A DNA stretch of 64,000 bases from Clostridium sp. K4410.MGS-306. GTDB lineage: Bacteria > Cyanobacteriota > Vampirovibrionia > Gastranaerophilales > Gastranaerophilaceae. The stretch's first letter is position 1, and each line of letters opens with the position of its first letter. The stretch covers positions 62,001 to 126,000 of the forward strand of contig LARD01000004.1 of assembly GCA_000980375.1 (NCBI GenBank), written 5' to 3'. This document shows, piece after piece, positions 17,214-26,032 of the stretch. The translations under genes and the position numbers were made by a program. The notes under the pieces are model-generated. The model ran no database searches and had not been told where the DNA came from. It saw only the letters and a program-made list of their open reading frames with translations.

Positions 17214-18227
17214 ATGAATAAAACTCTAAAAAACAAATTGTTCGGCTTAATCGGCAAGTTTAACGAATCAAAAATACTTGTTGTCGGTGACATAATCCTT
17301 GATGAATATCTCTGGGGCATGGCAAACCGAAAATCGCCCGAAGCTCCTGTGCCTATACTTGAAGTGAAAAGAAAGACTTATCTTCTGGGCGGTGCAGCCA
17401 ACGTTGCCAACAACATTGCAGCTATGGGTGCCAAGGCTATACTTATGGGGGTTATTGGTGATGACCTTTATAGCGGTGTTATCATGGATATTCTCAAAAA
17501 AAATAAAATTGATACAGAATTTATCCTGAAAGATAAAACACGCCCCACAACAGTTAAAACAAGGCTGATTGCGCAGAATAACAAACACCTTGCACGTGTG
17601 GACAATGAGTCTTTAGACCCTGTGGCAAAAGATATTTCAAAAGCCATATTTGCTAATATTGAAAAGGTTATTGACGAAGTTGATTTGATTGTTCTTTCAG
17701 ATTACATAATCAGCGTTTTGACTCCTTCTTTGATAAAAGATATTGTAAAACTGGCTAACCGCCATGATAAAACAGTTGTCATGGACCCTAAAGGCAGTGA
17801 TTTTTCAAAATATCAGGGTGTGGATGTTCTTGTTCCCAACATGGATGAAGCGCTTATTGCAACAAAATCTTCGAGAACAAAACCTGTGAAAAAGATAGCA
17901 GAAGCTTTACGTAAGATTGCTGATAAAGTGATTATTACAAGAAGCGCCAACGGTGTTTATTACTATGACGGTGCGGATGAGTTGTATCTGGAGTCTTTTT
18001 CTACAGAGGTTGTTGATGCTACAGGTGCAGGCGGTTCGTTTGTTGCAATGCTTGCTCTGGCTCTTGCGGGTTCTGATTTTAACTATGAAGAGGCTATTGA
18101 GCTCGCAAACTACGCTGCTGCTGCGGCTGTAAGAAAAGTCGGTACTTTTGCAATTAAACCCGTTCAGTTAAAAGAAATTATCGAAGTTGCATACAACAAT
18201 GCAAACCAGCAGGGGGCGTCAAAATAA
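17214..18227 (+). CDS. rfaE1: D-glycero-beta-D-manno-heptose-7-phosphate kinase (PfkB/ribokinase family), catalytic Asp missing
   Basis: Kinase step of ADP-heptose synthesis for the inner core of lipopolysaccharide. The 337 residues match the N-terminal half of E. coli HldE: VVGDIILDEYLWG, KSPEAPVP, and the GGAANVANNIAAMG sugar-binding signature. The anion-hole motif, normally GAGD with the catalytic aspartate, reads D268-A-T-G-A-G-G274-S-F, so the aspartate is replaced by glycine. Whether the protein is inactive or uses another base is unknown. AAGGAA precedes the ATG. Its stop overlaps the ATG of rfaE2 by one base (TAATG), indicating translational coupling. Confidence 0.9.
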   Translation: MNKTLKNKLFGLIGKFNESKILVVGDIILDEYLWGMANRKSPEAPVPILEVKRKTYLLGGAANVANNIAAMGAKAILMGVIGDDLYSGVIMDILKKNKIDTEFILKDKTRPTTVKTRLIAQNNKHLARVDNESLDPVAKDISKAIFANIEKVIDEVDLIVLSDYIISVLTPSLIKDIVKLANRHDKTVVMDPKGSDFSKYQGVDVLVPNMDEALIATKSSRTKPVKKIAEALRKIADKVIITRSANGVYYYDGADELYLESFSTEVVDATGAGGSFVAMLALALAGSDFNYEEAIELANYAAAAAVRKVGTFAIKPVQLKEIIEVAYNNANQQGASK

Positions 18228-18709
18228 TGGGACAAATTGTTAAAAGAGAAGACCTCCCGCAGCTGTTAAATGATTTAAAAACTCAGGGAAAAACCGTTGT
18301 TACCACAAACGGATGCTTTGATATTCTCCATGTCGGGCATGTGCGTTATCTTCAAAAAACAAAAACTTTTGCAGACAAGATGATAGTTTGTCTCAATTCA
18401 GATGTTTCAGTAAAGAAAATCAAAGGGCCGGATCGTCCCATTAACAATGAAAACGACAGAGCCGAGATTCTTTGTGCGCTGGCGTGTGTGGATTATGTTG
18501 TTTTGTTTGATGATTCTTCACCCGAGGGGCTTTTGGGCGAAATAAAACCCGATGTGCATACAAAAGGTGCTGATTATACTCTGGAAACACTTCCGGAGGC
18601 AAAGACAATCCTTGCTAATGGCGGCAGAGTAGAGTTCATAAGCTTTGTTGAAGGCAAATCCACAACAAATGTAATCAAAAAAATCGGTGCACAGGGTAGT
18701 TGTAAATAG
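18227..18709 (+). CDS. rfaE2: D-glycero-beta-D-manno-heptose 1-phosphate adenylyltransferase
   Basis: Nucleotidyltransferase forming ADP-heptose from heptose-1-phosphate and ATP. The 160-residue product has the HxGH signature in GCFDILHVGHVRYLQ, the KGPDRPI segment, and the second motif (F-V-E-G-K-S-T-T, equivalent to ISTT) near the C-terminus. It corresponds to the C-terminal half of HldE, here a separate gene coupled to rfaE1. The intervening phosphatase and the isomerase of the pathway (gmhB, gmhA) are not in the window. It supports a heptose-containing outer envelope. Confidence 0.95.
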   Translation: MGQIVKREDLPQLLNDLKTQGKTVVTTNGCFDILHVGHVRYLQKTKTFADKMIVCLNSDVSVKKIKGPDRPINNENDRAEILCALACVDYVVLFDDSSPEGLLGEIKPDVHTKGADYTLETLPEAKTILANGGRVEFISFVEGKSTTNVIKKIGAQGSCK

Positions 18710-18729
18710 ATTGATAATAAATATTATTA

Positions 18730-20436
18730 TTACCCCAGTTCCTGAATGCAGTATTCGTTTATAGTATCTTTACAAGGCTTTTCAAAACCTGCAAGAGTAT
18801 TTAAAAAGTGGGTTAAAAGAATGCTCACATACTTTGGCGGTAGATCCGAAAGGTCTATTACAAACTCGTTTATGCCTATCTGTTCAAGCTTTGGAACATA
18901 TTCATACATGTGCAAAATGTAATCCTGGAACATGTGCATTCTGCAAAAACCATCTACTACAAACGGGAGTACTTTTTTTAAAGACGGGTCTTTAAGCGCG
19001 TAATTCCCGTTGTGACAGGGTGCTTTGCAAGACAAACGTGATACAATCGCGCTGTCATTGTTCAAAGGGCACAATCCAAGTGAGGGAACCCTTATGTTGC
19101 CTGCAATGGTGAGCTTTCTGTTTGGTATAAGGTTTTTGATTTTTTTTATGCAGTTTTTGATGTTTATACTCTTTTCAAAAGTGCTGAAATCCACGGTGTC
19201 TATTGGATGTAGATTGTTTAAACATTTTATGGACATGCTGTTTAAAAGGTTTATTCCCTGTCCGATTTCCACAGGTATGCGGTGAAGCTCGTCATCGTTG
19301 ATGAATGCCCACAAGTAGCCAATGTTGTTGATAATGATTGACGATGGAACGGGCTCTGTCAGACAAAGGTTTTTTACATATTCATACACCCTGTCAAAAT
19401 CACGCTCAATAAGAATCCTCGGCGTGCTTAGCTGGAGTTTTATTCCGTAATTAAAACAAAACTTTTTAACCTTTGTAATTATTTCATTAAAACTGCTTTT
19501 TGATAAATCAGCTGTGTTTAAGATTTCTCCGTATTCGATACTGTAAATAGGGTTGAAACCCAGTTTTGCGCAGAATTTCTTTATTTCGTTTATCTGCCCT
19601 ATCGATGAAAGCCTTAAATTAATACGAGGAATATTGAGAGTGCTGTAGTCAAAATCTTTTTTCAATCTCGGGCGTCTGTTTTCCCATTCAAATTTTTGAA
19701 TGTTTCTGGAAAATTTGAAGTCAGACCCCTGCGCGCTCATCATTTCGCCCGAAAAGTGGTTTGTCTGATAAATGCTTTTTCTTACATGTTTAAAAGGCAG
19801 TTTCTGGTTTTTAAAGACCTTAGGTTTTGCCAGAATTTTTTCAACAAGCTCTATTCCTTCGAGTATTTCTTTTGATGTTGCAAATTTCCCTTTGATAACA
19901 ACGGAATCTATTGCATTGAGCTTTTTAATATCCTCCGCACACCAAGGTAAGTTGTCAGAATCTATTGCAAGCGAGATGTTTTTGTACTGTTTAATCTTTG
20001 CAATATTTTTGAGGTAAATCTCTTCTGTTATTATCACCTGGTCCACCTTATGGAACATATTTACAAAATCAATACCCGCAAGGTTGTGAATGTCAAAGTA
20101 AGAATCCATTATCACCTTAAATGGTAAAGAATGAGTTTTGATAGCTTCTAAAATAGCAAAACTGTTAATGAGGATTCCATCGATTTTTGTTTGTTTAAGA
20201 AATGTAATGAATTTTTTTATCTCGATTAAATCGGCTTCTGTTATATTATGCTTGAAATTGACGTATATTTTGCTGTTATTTTTGTGAGCAGTTTCTATAA
20301 ATTTGTTAACATATTCAAAATTATTTTCCAGGAATTTGTGGTGATAAACATAAAAACTGCGGCATTTTACATGGGGTATGAAATCTTCAATATCCTCGGG
20401 CTTTTTTACGGGTGCTGTAAGAATAATATTGCTCAT
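18730..20436 (-). CDS. U32-peptidase-family protein, two-module
   Basis: The 568-residue product resembles U32-family proteins, which are linked to collagenase-like activity, tRNA or ubiquinone hydroxylation accessory roles, or iron-sulfur binding. The C-terminal module has the family's cysteine pattern: VPSLGLCPLNN, LSCKAPCHNGNYALKD, and VDGFCRMHMFQD. The first 230 residues look like a reduced second barrel module without the cysteines, suggesting duplication. There is no signal peptide. The real substrate cannot be inferred. The start has a perfect TATAAT exactly six bases upstream and no ribosome-binding site. The gene converges on rfaE2. Confidence 0.8.
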   Translation of the reverse strand: MSNIILTAPVKKPEDIEDFIPHVKCRSFYVYHHKFLENNFEYVNKFIETAHKNNSKIYVNFKHNITEADLIEIKKFITFLKQTKIDGILINSFAILEAIKTHSLPFKVIMDSYFDIHNLAGIDFVNMFHKVDQVIITEEIYLKNIAKIKQYKNISLAIDSDNLPWCAEDIKKLNAIDSVVIKGKFATSKEILEGIELVEKILAKPKVFKNQKLPFKHVRKSIYQTNHFSGEMMSAQGSDFKFSRNIQKFEWENRRPRLKKDFDYSTLNIPRINLRLSSIGQINEIKKFCAKLGFNPIYSIEYGEILNTADLSKSSFNEIITKVKKFCFNYGIKLQLSTPRILIERDFDRVYEYVKNLCLTEPVPSSIIINNIGYLWAFINDDELHRIPVEIGQGINLLNSMSIKCLNNLHPIDTVDFSTFEKSINIKNCIKKIKNLIPNRKLTIAGNIRVPSLGLCPLNNDSAIVSRLSCKAPCHNGNYALKDPSLKKVLPFVVDGFCRMHMFQDYILHMYEYVPKLEQIGINEFVIDLSDLPPKYVSILLTHFLNTLAGFEKPCKDTINEYCIQELG

Positions 20437-20442
20437 TTTTTT

Positions 20443-20448
20443 ATTATA
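20443..20448 (-). promoter_or_regulatory. -10 box TATAAT six bases before the U32-like gene's ATG (leaderless candidate)
   Basis: On the minus strand TATAAT (20448-20443) is followed by six A residues and the ATG at 20436. This is the strongest of the leaderless candidates. No matching -35 box is seen at 16-18 bases. Confidence 0.5.
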
Positions 20449-20624
20449 ATCGTTTTTTATACAAAAAGAAGTATAATGTAACTGATTGTGAAAAAATTTA
20501 TTATTTGCCTAAATTTCAATACTGTAATAAAATTATATTAAAATCGGCTGTTTGTATGTTATGGAACAAAAAAAGTCGTATTAAAATTGGATTAATGTTA
20601 CAAAGTAGTATGAAGAGAGTGTAA

Positions 20625-21767
20625 ATGTTTGGAGAATTAGACGATTCGGATATATATGAAAACGGCCCTAATGGCGGTTTTGATAATAATGCCGATGCCA
20701 ATTCGGGATATTCCTACGGGAATAGCGATGATACATCATCAGATGATTTTTTGGATATGAGTTCTTATGAAGAACCTTCATCCTCATCAAATTACGGACA
20801 AGAAACAGGCGGTGTGCTTGGCAGCGGTGCATATAATGTGCCTCCGCAACAAAATATGAACACGCAGAGTAATGAAGCGCAAGGAGATTTTATCCAGGGC
20901 GCTGCTCCTTCTCAACAACCGCCTAAAAAAAGCTCAAGCCTGATTTATATCTTACTGCTCGGGCTTGTTTTTATTGCTGCGGCCGGAATGTTCTTTTATA
21001 AGAAGAATATGGCTCAAAGCGAAGCACCTGCTCAGGATCAGGCAATGGGTGATTATTTTTACGATCAAACTGCGGCTGATGCTCCAAAACCGGCAGCTGA
21101 GGAATCTGCTCCCGCTGGCACGGCAACAATAGATGTTGATCTGGCAAACGGAGCGGCTGTTGATAAAGTTGCAGATAAAAATGCACCGGCAGCTGTAAAA
21201 GAAGACCCTGAAAAAGCAAGACTTGAAAAAATGGAAAAAGAGGGCAAAGAGCTAAACGCTGTTGAAAAAGCTTTGCTGAAAAAGAAAAAGGATGAAGCAA
21301 AAGAAAACCAGGTTACATTAAGTGCAAGACCGGTTATTATTCCTGTATCGGCGGGCGGACGAGTCGATCCTTTCCTTCCTTATGATCAGGGTGTTGCTCT
21401 TGCTAACAAACCTAAATTTGATATTATTGCTCCTCCGCTTGAGCTCCCGGCGGCAGATCCTGTTGTTGAAGAAGTAATCGAAACAAAAATATCAGGTATT
21501 ATGTACGACGGCTCAAGACCATCTGCAATTGTTAATATTGGCGGTACAGACCATCTTGTTCATAAAGGCGATGCTGTTAACGGATGCAAAATACTGGATA
21601 TTACAAAAAATACAGTTGTTATCAAATACAAATCAAATATTTATCAGGCAAGCGTTGGCCAAACTCTAACAGAAGGTGTAAACCTCAACCCTGTGTCTAA
21701 CATTGCCAAACAATTCGGCGGAGCTTATTCAAAAACTCCAAAGGGTACAATTCAATTTAACAAATAA
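20625..21767 (+). CDS. PilP/GspC-like pilus assembly protein
   Basis: First gene of the pilus/secretion operon. The 380-residue product starts with about 100 acidic, low-complexity residues, followed by one membrane span (about 104-126, SLIYILLLGLVFIAAAGMFF). A charged alanine/lysine linker follows, then a C-terminal domain with GGRVDPFLP and a beta-rich segment (IMYDGSRPSAIVNIGGTDHL, VHKGDAVNGCKI), as in PilP and GspC homology domains that touch the secretin. The assignment rests on this pattern and on the adjacent secretin gene. The acidic N-terminus would be cytoplasmic. GAGAG before the ATG is an acceptable ribosome-binding site. Confidence 0.75.
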   Translation: MFGELDDSDIYENGPNGGFDNNADANSGYSYGNSDDTSSDDFLDMSSYEEPSSSSNYGQETGGVLGSGAYNVPPQQNMNTQSNEAQGDFIQGAAPSQQPPKKSSSLIYILLLGLVFIAAAGMFFYKKNMAQSEAPAQDQAMGDYFYDQTAADAPKPAAEESAPAGTATIDVDLANGAAVDKVADKNAPAAVKEDPEKARLEKMEKEGKELNAVEKALLKKKKDEAKENQVTLSARPVIIPVSAGGRVDPFLPYDQGVALANKPKFDIIAPPLELPAADPVVEEVIETKISGIMYDGSRPSAIVNIGGTDHLVHKGDAVNGCKILDITKNTVVIKYKSNIYQASVGQTLTEGVNLNPVSNIAKQFGGAYSKTPKGTIQFNK

Positions 21768-21790
21768 TAATTAATAGGAGTCATCAATAA

Positions 21791-23800
21791 ATGTTTAATG
21801 ACAGAAAACAAAAACAGACAGGAAAGTTCGTATTGCCCGCAGTGGGTGCGCTCACACTTGCAATGGCTGTAACTTTCGGATATGCGACAGTTGCGCAGGC
21901 GCAGATGCAGGCTTCGATTACAAAACCTGCTTTAAGAACAGAATATAAAAGTTCCGGTTCTATTTCGTTGGACAATTCCATTGATTTGAACAACGGAAAC
22001 CGTAAAATCAGTGTTTCTTTGAGAGATTCTGATTTAAAACAAACATTGAGAATGATTGCCGATAAGGCAGGACTTAACATCATTTTCCACAGCTCTGTAG
22101 GCGGAACAATTACATTAGATTTGGTTAATGTAACGCTTAATGATGCATTTAAAATGATTATGCAGGCAAGTGATTTGTCTTTCTTTATCGATAAAGGCAC
22201 TCTTGTTGTTATGACAAAAGAAGCAAGTCTGTCATCTGATATCGGTAAACAAAATATGATGACTATCCCTGTAAAATATGCTGACTCTTCAAAAGTTGCA
22301 GAATTTTTGAACAGCAACGTATTCTCTACAAACAGACCTGGTCTTTCTAACAACAAAATTGTTGTTACAAACCCTGTAACAAACGAGTTGATTATATTCG
22401 GTACACAAAACGACTATAAAATGGCTCAAAAAATTGTTTCTAAATTAGACGTTGCACCAAAAACAATTTCTTACAGAGTTAACCACACTACTCCTAAAGA
22501 AATGGCTACTTTGATTTGTCAATCATTGTTCCCTAACGCTACAATGGGCGGTGCTACTACCGGCAAAACAGGCGGTTCCAGCGCATCATCAGGTGCTTCT
22601 GCAACAGGCGGTTCTGCAACAGGTGGAGCTTCATCGTTGGGTTCTGGCAGCTCAGGTTCCAGCAGCGGATCTTCTTTAGGTTCGTCTTCATCATCAGGTT
22701 CATCAGGCTCTTCAAGCAATTCATCTAAAGACATTGCTCTTGGTGAAGGAAAAGTGGCTTGTATGATTAAAGGTGATGTTTCTGCAAACTCTTTAAAATC
22801 ACTTTCAGGAACATCTTTAACAGTTACATATTTCCCTCAAAAGGGTACAATCAATATCACTGGCGGTTCTGATTCTCAAGCTGAAATGATTAAAGACTTC
22901 ATTAAAGCAAACGATAAAAAACAACCGCAAGCATATGTAGAAATGCAAATCGTTGAGTTGTCAGAAAACGGTTCAAAAGATTTCCAAAACACTTGGACAT
23001 TGTTGACTCCGTTCTTCTCCGGCAGATTTGACGGTAACAGCGGTTTGACCCCGTACAATAACGGTTCACAAAGTGCGCCTATCTTCTTTACAGGCGGGCC
23101 TTTCAATACCGTAACAGGTTCAACTTCTTCTGTTGATGGAAACGGTAATACAACAACCAGCGATGTTGTTACCGAATACTTTAGATATCACGGTAAAAAT
23201 ACTGTTGCATGGACAGTTAACTACCTTATTAAAAATGGTAAAGGCAGATTGCTTGCTAACCCGAAAGTTATGGTTACAAACGGAAAAGAATCTGTTATTG
23301 ACTTGACATCAGACTATATCAAAACAACAGACGAAGAAATCCTGACATCAGGCCTTGGCACAAGTGCTGCTGGTGTATCCAGAACATATGAACTCGGTGA
23401 AGATAGCGGTATCTCCGTTCACCTCACACCATTCATCAGCCCTGACGGATATGTTACTTTGAATTTGTCACCTAATTATGCAACTATCAAAGAACAGGTT
23501 ATGTCACCAAGCTCTTCTGGTAAAGGTAATATTATTGCGGCAACTCTTCTTCAAAGAAGAAACCTCGAGTTGTCTAACATAAGAATCAAAGACGGCGAAA
23601 CTCTTGTTTTGGGTGGTTTGATTCAAGAAGAAGAACGCAAATCTGTTGCTAAACTTCCTATCCTTGGTGATATCCCGTATATCGGTTCACTGTTCAGAAG
23701 CACAACTACTTCTAACACTAAAAATGAGCTTGTAATTATGATTACACCTCACATCATCAAAGATACAGAAGACGTTGCATCTGAAAGCGAAAACTTGTAA
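21791..23800 (+). CDS. Secretin (PilQ/GspD family)
   Basis: Outer-membrane ring through which pili or secreted proteins pass. The 669-residue product has an N-terminal hydrophobic signal (about 12-37, ending AQAQ), an STN-like domain (LKQTLRMIADKAGLNIIFHS), N-domains with the typical IPVKYADSSKVAEFL pattern, and the C-terminal secretin core (RGLLANPKVMV-like segment, LRRNLELSNIRIKDGETL-like segment, VAKLPILGDIPYIGSLFR). Between about 256 and 315 an N-domain is interrupted by a serine/glycine-rich stretch with little other composition. GGAG precedes the start. Whether the system is pilus or secretion type cannot be fixed from this gene alone. Confidence 0.93.
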   Translation: MFNDRKQKQTGKFVLPAVGALTLAMAVTFGYATVAQAQMQASITKPALRTEYKSSGSISLDNSIDLNNGNRKISVSLRDSDLKQTLRMIADKAGLNIIFHSSVGGTITLDLVNVTLNDAFKMIMQASDLSFFIDKGTLVVMTKEASLSSDIGKQNMMTIPVKYADSSKVAEFLNSNVFSTNRPGLSNNKIVVTNPVTNELIIFGTQNDYKMAQKIVSKLDVAPKTISYRVNHTTPKEMATLICQSLFPNATMGGATTGKTGGSSASSGASATGGSATGGASSLGSGSSGSSSGSSLGSSSSSGSSGSSSNSSKDIALGEGKVACMIKGDVSANSLKSLSGTSLTVTYFPQKGTINITGGSDSQAEMIKDFIKANDKKQPQAYVEMQIVELSENGSKDFQNTWTLLTPFFSGRFDGNSGLTPYNNGSQSAPIFFTGGPFNTVTGSTSSVDGNGNTTTSDVVTEYFRYHGKNTVAWTVNYLIKNGKGRLLANPKVMVTNGKESVIDLTSDYIKTTDEEILTSGLGTSAAGVSRTYELGEDSGISVHLTPFISPDGYVTLNLSPNYATIKEQVMSPSSSGKGNIIAATLLQRRNLELSNIRIKDGETLVLGGLIQEEERKSVAKLPILGDIPYIGSLFRSTTTSNTKNELVIMITPHIIKDTEDVASESENL

Positions 23801-23810
23801 TTATTTTATT

Positions 23811-23845
23811 CTGCCGGTGTGCCCTATGCAGGGATATGCCGGCAG
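23811..23845 (+). promoter_or_regulatory. Intra-operon stem-loop between secretin and ATPase genes
   Basis: CTGCCGG (23811-23817) pairs with CCGGCAG (23839-23845); inside, CCCT/AGGG close an ATGC loop, with wobble pairs between. It begins 10 bases after the secretin stop. No T-run follows, so it could protect or mark the 3' end of the secretin message, giving unequal expression within the operon. Confidence 0.5.
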
Positions 23846-23912
23846 ATATAATAAATTAAAGCTTCTCCATAACTTCAGTATTTAAACAATAAGCATGTGA
23901 AACTCAAAAGAT

Positions 23913-26015
23913 ATGAATATCGAAACAGTAAATAAAATCAAATCAAACATAAACGGTAAATTTGCCGAAATATTTACAAAAGAAGACCTTCTTGAACATA
24001 AGTTTATTCCTATTAACAAACAGGCGGGTTTTTTCTTTATTGTTACAAAAGAAGGCACAAACAAGTCTGAGCTTTCAGAGTTTATTGCTGTTAAGGATTC
24101 TGATACATTAAAATTTATATCTCTTGATGAGGAAGGTTTTAACAGCTTGTTCGATTATTATCTGTCAACCTTTTACCCCGAAGATACGCAAAGTGTTGAG
24201 ATTGAACAAGAAGTTGAGCCAGTACAGCAGGAAGAAAACCCTACTGCACAGCAACAGGTTCCTCCAGCACCTCCTGTTCACAATGAAGGACAGGGCAAAA
24301 AAAGAATTGGTGAAATCTTAATTGAAAACGGCGAATTAACAGAAGAACAGCTTGTTGAGGCATTAACCCAGTGCAAAAAAACAGGTACTCCAATTGGTTC
24401 TATGCTTGTACAAATGGGATTTATTACCGTTGACCAATTAAAAGATGCTTTGTCAGAACAGCAAGGATTCCAGCATGTTACTGCACAGCAATTAAATATA
24501 TCAGAAGGTACCATAAAAATCCTTCCTGAAGACTTTATAAGAGAAAACAAGCTTGTTCCTTTAGCTTCTGACGGCAGATTCCTCGACATTGGTATGGTTA
24601 ACCCAAACAACAAAAAAGCGCTGAACGAAGTTGTCTACCTTACAGGCCTTCGTCCAAGAGTTCTTTTGATGAGCTATATGGAATTCAAAAGCTGTATGAC
24701 CAAATACTTTGGCCGTGCAAGAAAAGAAACCAAAGAAATCATCAGAAAAATAGAACAGGAAGCTCTTGAGTTTGAGGTAGAAGAATCACTCTGGGAACAG
24801 GTAGAAAGAGAGCTTGAAGATACTTCGGGTTCTGTTGCAAACTTTGCTACAAAAATTATTACTGATGCTATCGATATGAAAGCATCCGATATTCACATCG
24901 AGCCAAGACTCGATTGCTATACGGTAAGATACAGAATCGACGGTATTTTAAGACGTGTGCTTGACCTGCCTAACAAGGTAGAATCTTCTTTGATTGCTCG
25001 TTTTAAAGTTCTTTCGAGAATGAACATTGCCGAGCACAGAAGAACACAAGACGGTACATTTACTGTTAAATATAACGGAATATCATATGACTTCCGTATC
25101 AATACCTTGCCTGTTGCCGGTAAAGAAAAGATGGTTATCCGTATTCTTGCACCTGCTGCAAGTATTAAAACCGAAGATAGAGTAATCAAACTTTCCGGCG
25201 GTACGGAAGAAGACCTTGAAAGAATTAACAAAATGGTTTCCGCTCCAAACGGTATCATTCTGGCAGTTGGGCCTACAGGTTCAGGTAAAACAACTACTTT
25301 GTATTCTGTATTAAAAAGTTTGAATAACGAAGGTGTAAATATCACGACACTTGAAGACCCTGTCGAAATTAAAATTGACGGTCTTAACCAATCACAAATT
25401 AACCCGAAGGCCGGTATTACTTTTGCAAGCTGTATGAAGGCTATCTTAAGACAAGACCCTGACATTATTCTTATCGGTGAGATTCGTGACTTCGAAACTC
25501 TAGAAACTGCTGTTGCGGCTGCTTTGACAGGTCACCTTGTGCTGTCAACACTTCACACAAACTCTGCTGCTGCAACAATTACACGTTTGATTCAGATGGG
25601 GGCAGCTGATTATCTTATTTCTTCCACTTTAACAGGTATCATTGCTCAACGTCTCGTAAGACGTCTGTGCCCTAAGTGTAAGGAAGCGTATAACCCGACA
25701 TTAGAAGAAGCAAAACTGGTTGTTGCAAACCCTGAAGAGCAAAGAGAGTTTATGAAACGTACAATATACAGGCCAAAAGGCTGTTTTGACTGCAACAACG
25801 AAGGCTATAAAGGCCGTATTGGCTGCTATGAGGTAATGCTCATTAATAAAGAAATCAAAAAAATGATTGCCCACTCAGCACACGACGTAGAAATTGAAGA
25901 AGCTGCTGTAGGTATGGGAATGAAAACCTTGCAGGCTTCATGCCTTGGACACATTCTGAGAGGCGAAACAACTATAACAGAGTTTGTCCGTGTACTTGGT
26001 CCGGTAACTGAATAA
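23913..26015 (+). CDS. Type IV pilus / type II secretion assembly ATPase (PilB/GspE family)
   Basis: Hexameric cytoplasmic ATPase powering pilus or pseudopilus assembly. The 700-residue product has a poorly conserved first 125 residues, an MshEN/T2SSE_N domain (about 129-200, GEILIENGELTEEQL), then the motor: Walker A GPTGSGKTTT (about 452), Asp box LEDPVEI, Walker B LRQDPDIILIGEIRD, and His box LSTLHTNSA. A four-cysteine zinc-binding insertion (CPKC and CFDC) follows. This is an extension ATPase, not the smaller retraction ATPase PilT, which is not seen here. The start lacks a strong ribosome-binding site. A stem-loop lies in the gap after the secretin gene. Confidence 0.95.
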   Translation: MNIETVNKIKSNINGKFAEIFTKEDLLEHKFIPINKQAGFFFIVTKEGTNKSELSEFIAVKDSDTLKFISLDEEGFNSLFDYYLSTFYPEDTQSVEIEQEVEPVQQEENPTAQQQVPPAPPVHNEGQGKKRIGEILIENGELTEEQLVEALTQCKKTGTPIGSMLVQMGFITVDQLKDALSEQQGFQHVTAQQLNISEGTIKILPEDFIRENKLVPLASDGRFLDIGMVNPNNKKALNEVVYLTGLRPRVLLMSYMEFKSCMTKYFGRARKETKEIIRKIEQEALEFEVEESLWEQVERELEDTSGSVANFATKIITDAIDMKASDIHIEPRLDCYTVRYRIDGILRRVLDLPNKVESSLIARFKVLSRMNIAEHRRTQDGTFTVKYNGISYDFRINTLPVAGKEKMVIRILAPAASIKTEDRVIKLSGGTEEDLERINKMVSAPNGIILAVGPTGSGKTTTLYSVLKSLNNEGVNITTLEDPVEIKIDGLNQSQINPKAGITFASCMKAILRQDPDIILIGEIRDFETLETAVAAALTGHLVLSTLHTNSAAATITRLIQMGAADYLISSTLTGIIAQRLVRRLCPKCKEAYNPTLEEAKLVVANPEEQREFMKRTIYRPKGCFDCNNEGYKGRIGCYEVMLINKEIKKMIAHSAHDVEIEEAAVGMGMKTLQASCLGHILRGETTITEFVRVLGPVTE

Positions 26016-26032
26016 TACAGGTATAAGAAAAT

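Noticed and set aside
22519..22734. Acidic, proline-rich antisense frame in the secretin gene
   Set aside because: It is the reverse reading of a serine/glycine-rich tract, where such frames arise by composition.
24917..25465. A 182-codon antisense frame over the pilus ATPase gene
   Set aside because: It covers the Walker A and B region of the real gene on the opposite strand; no ribosome-binding site.
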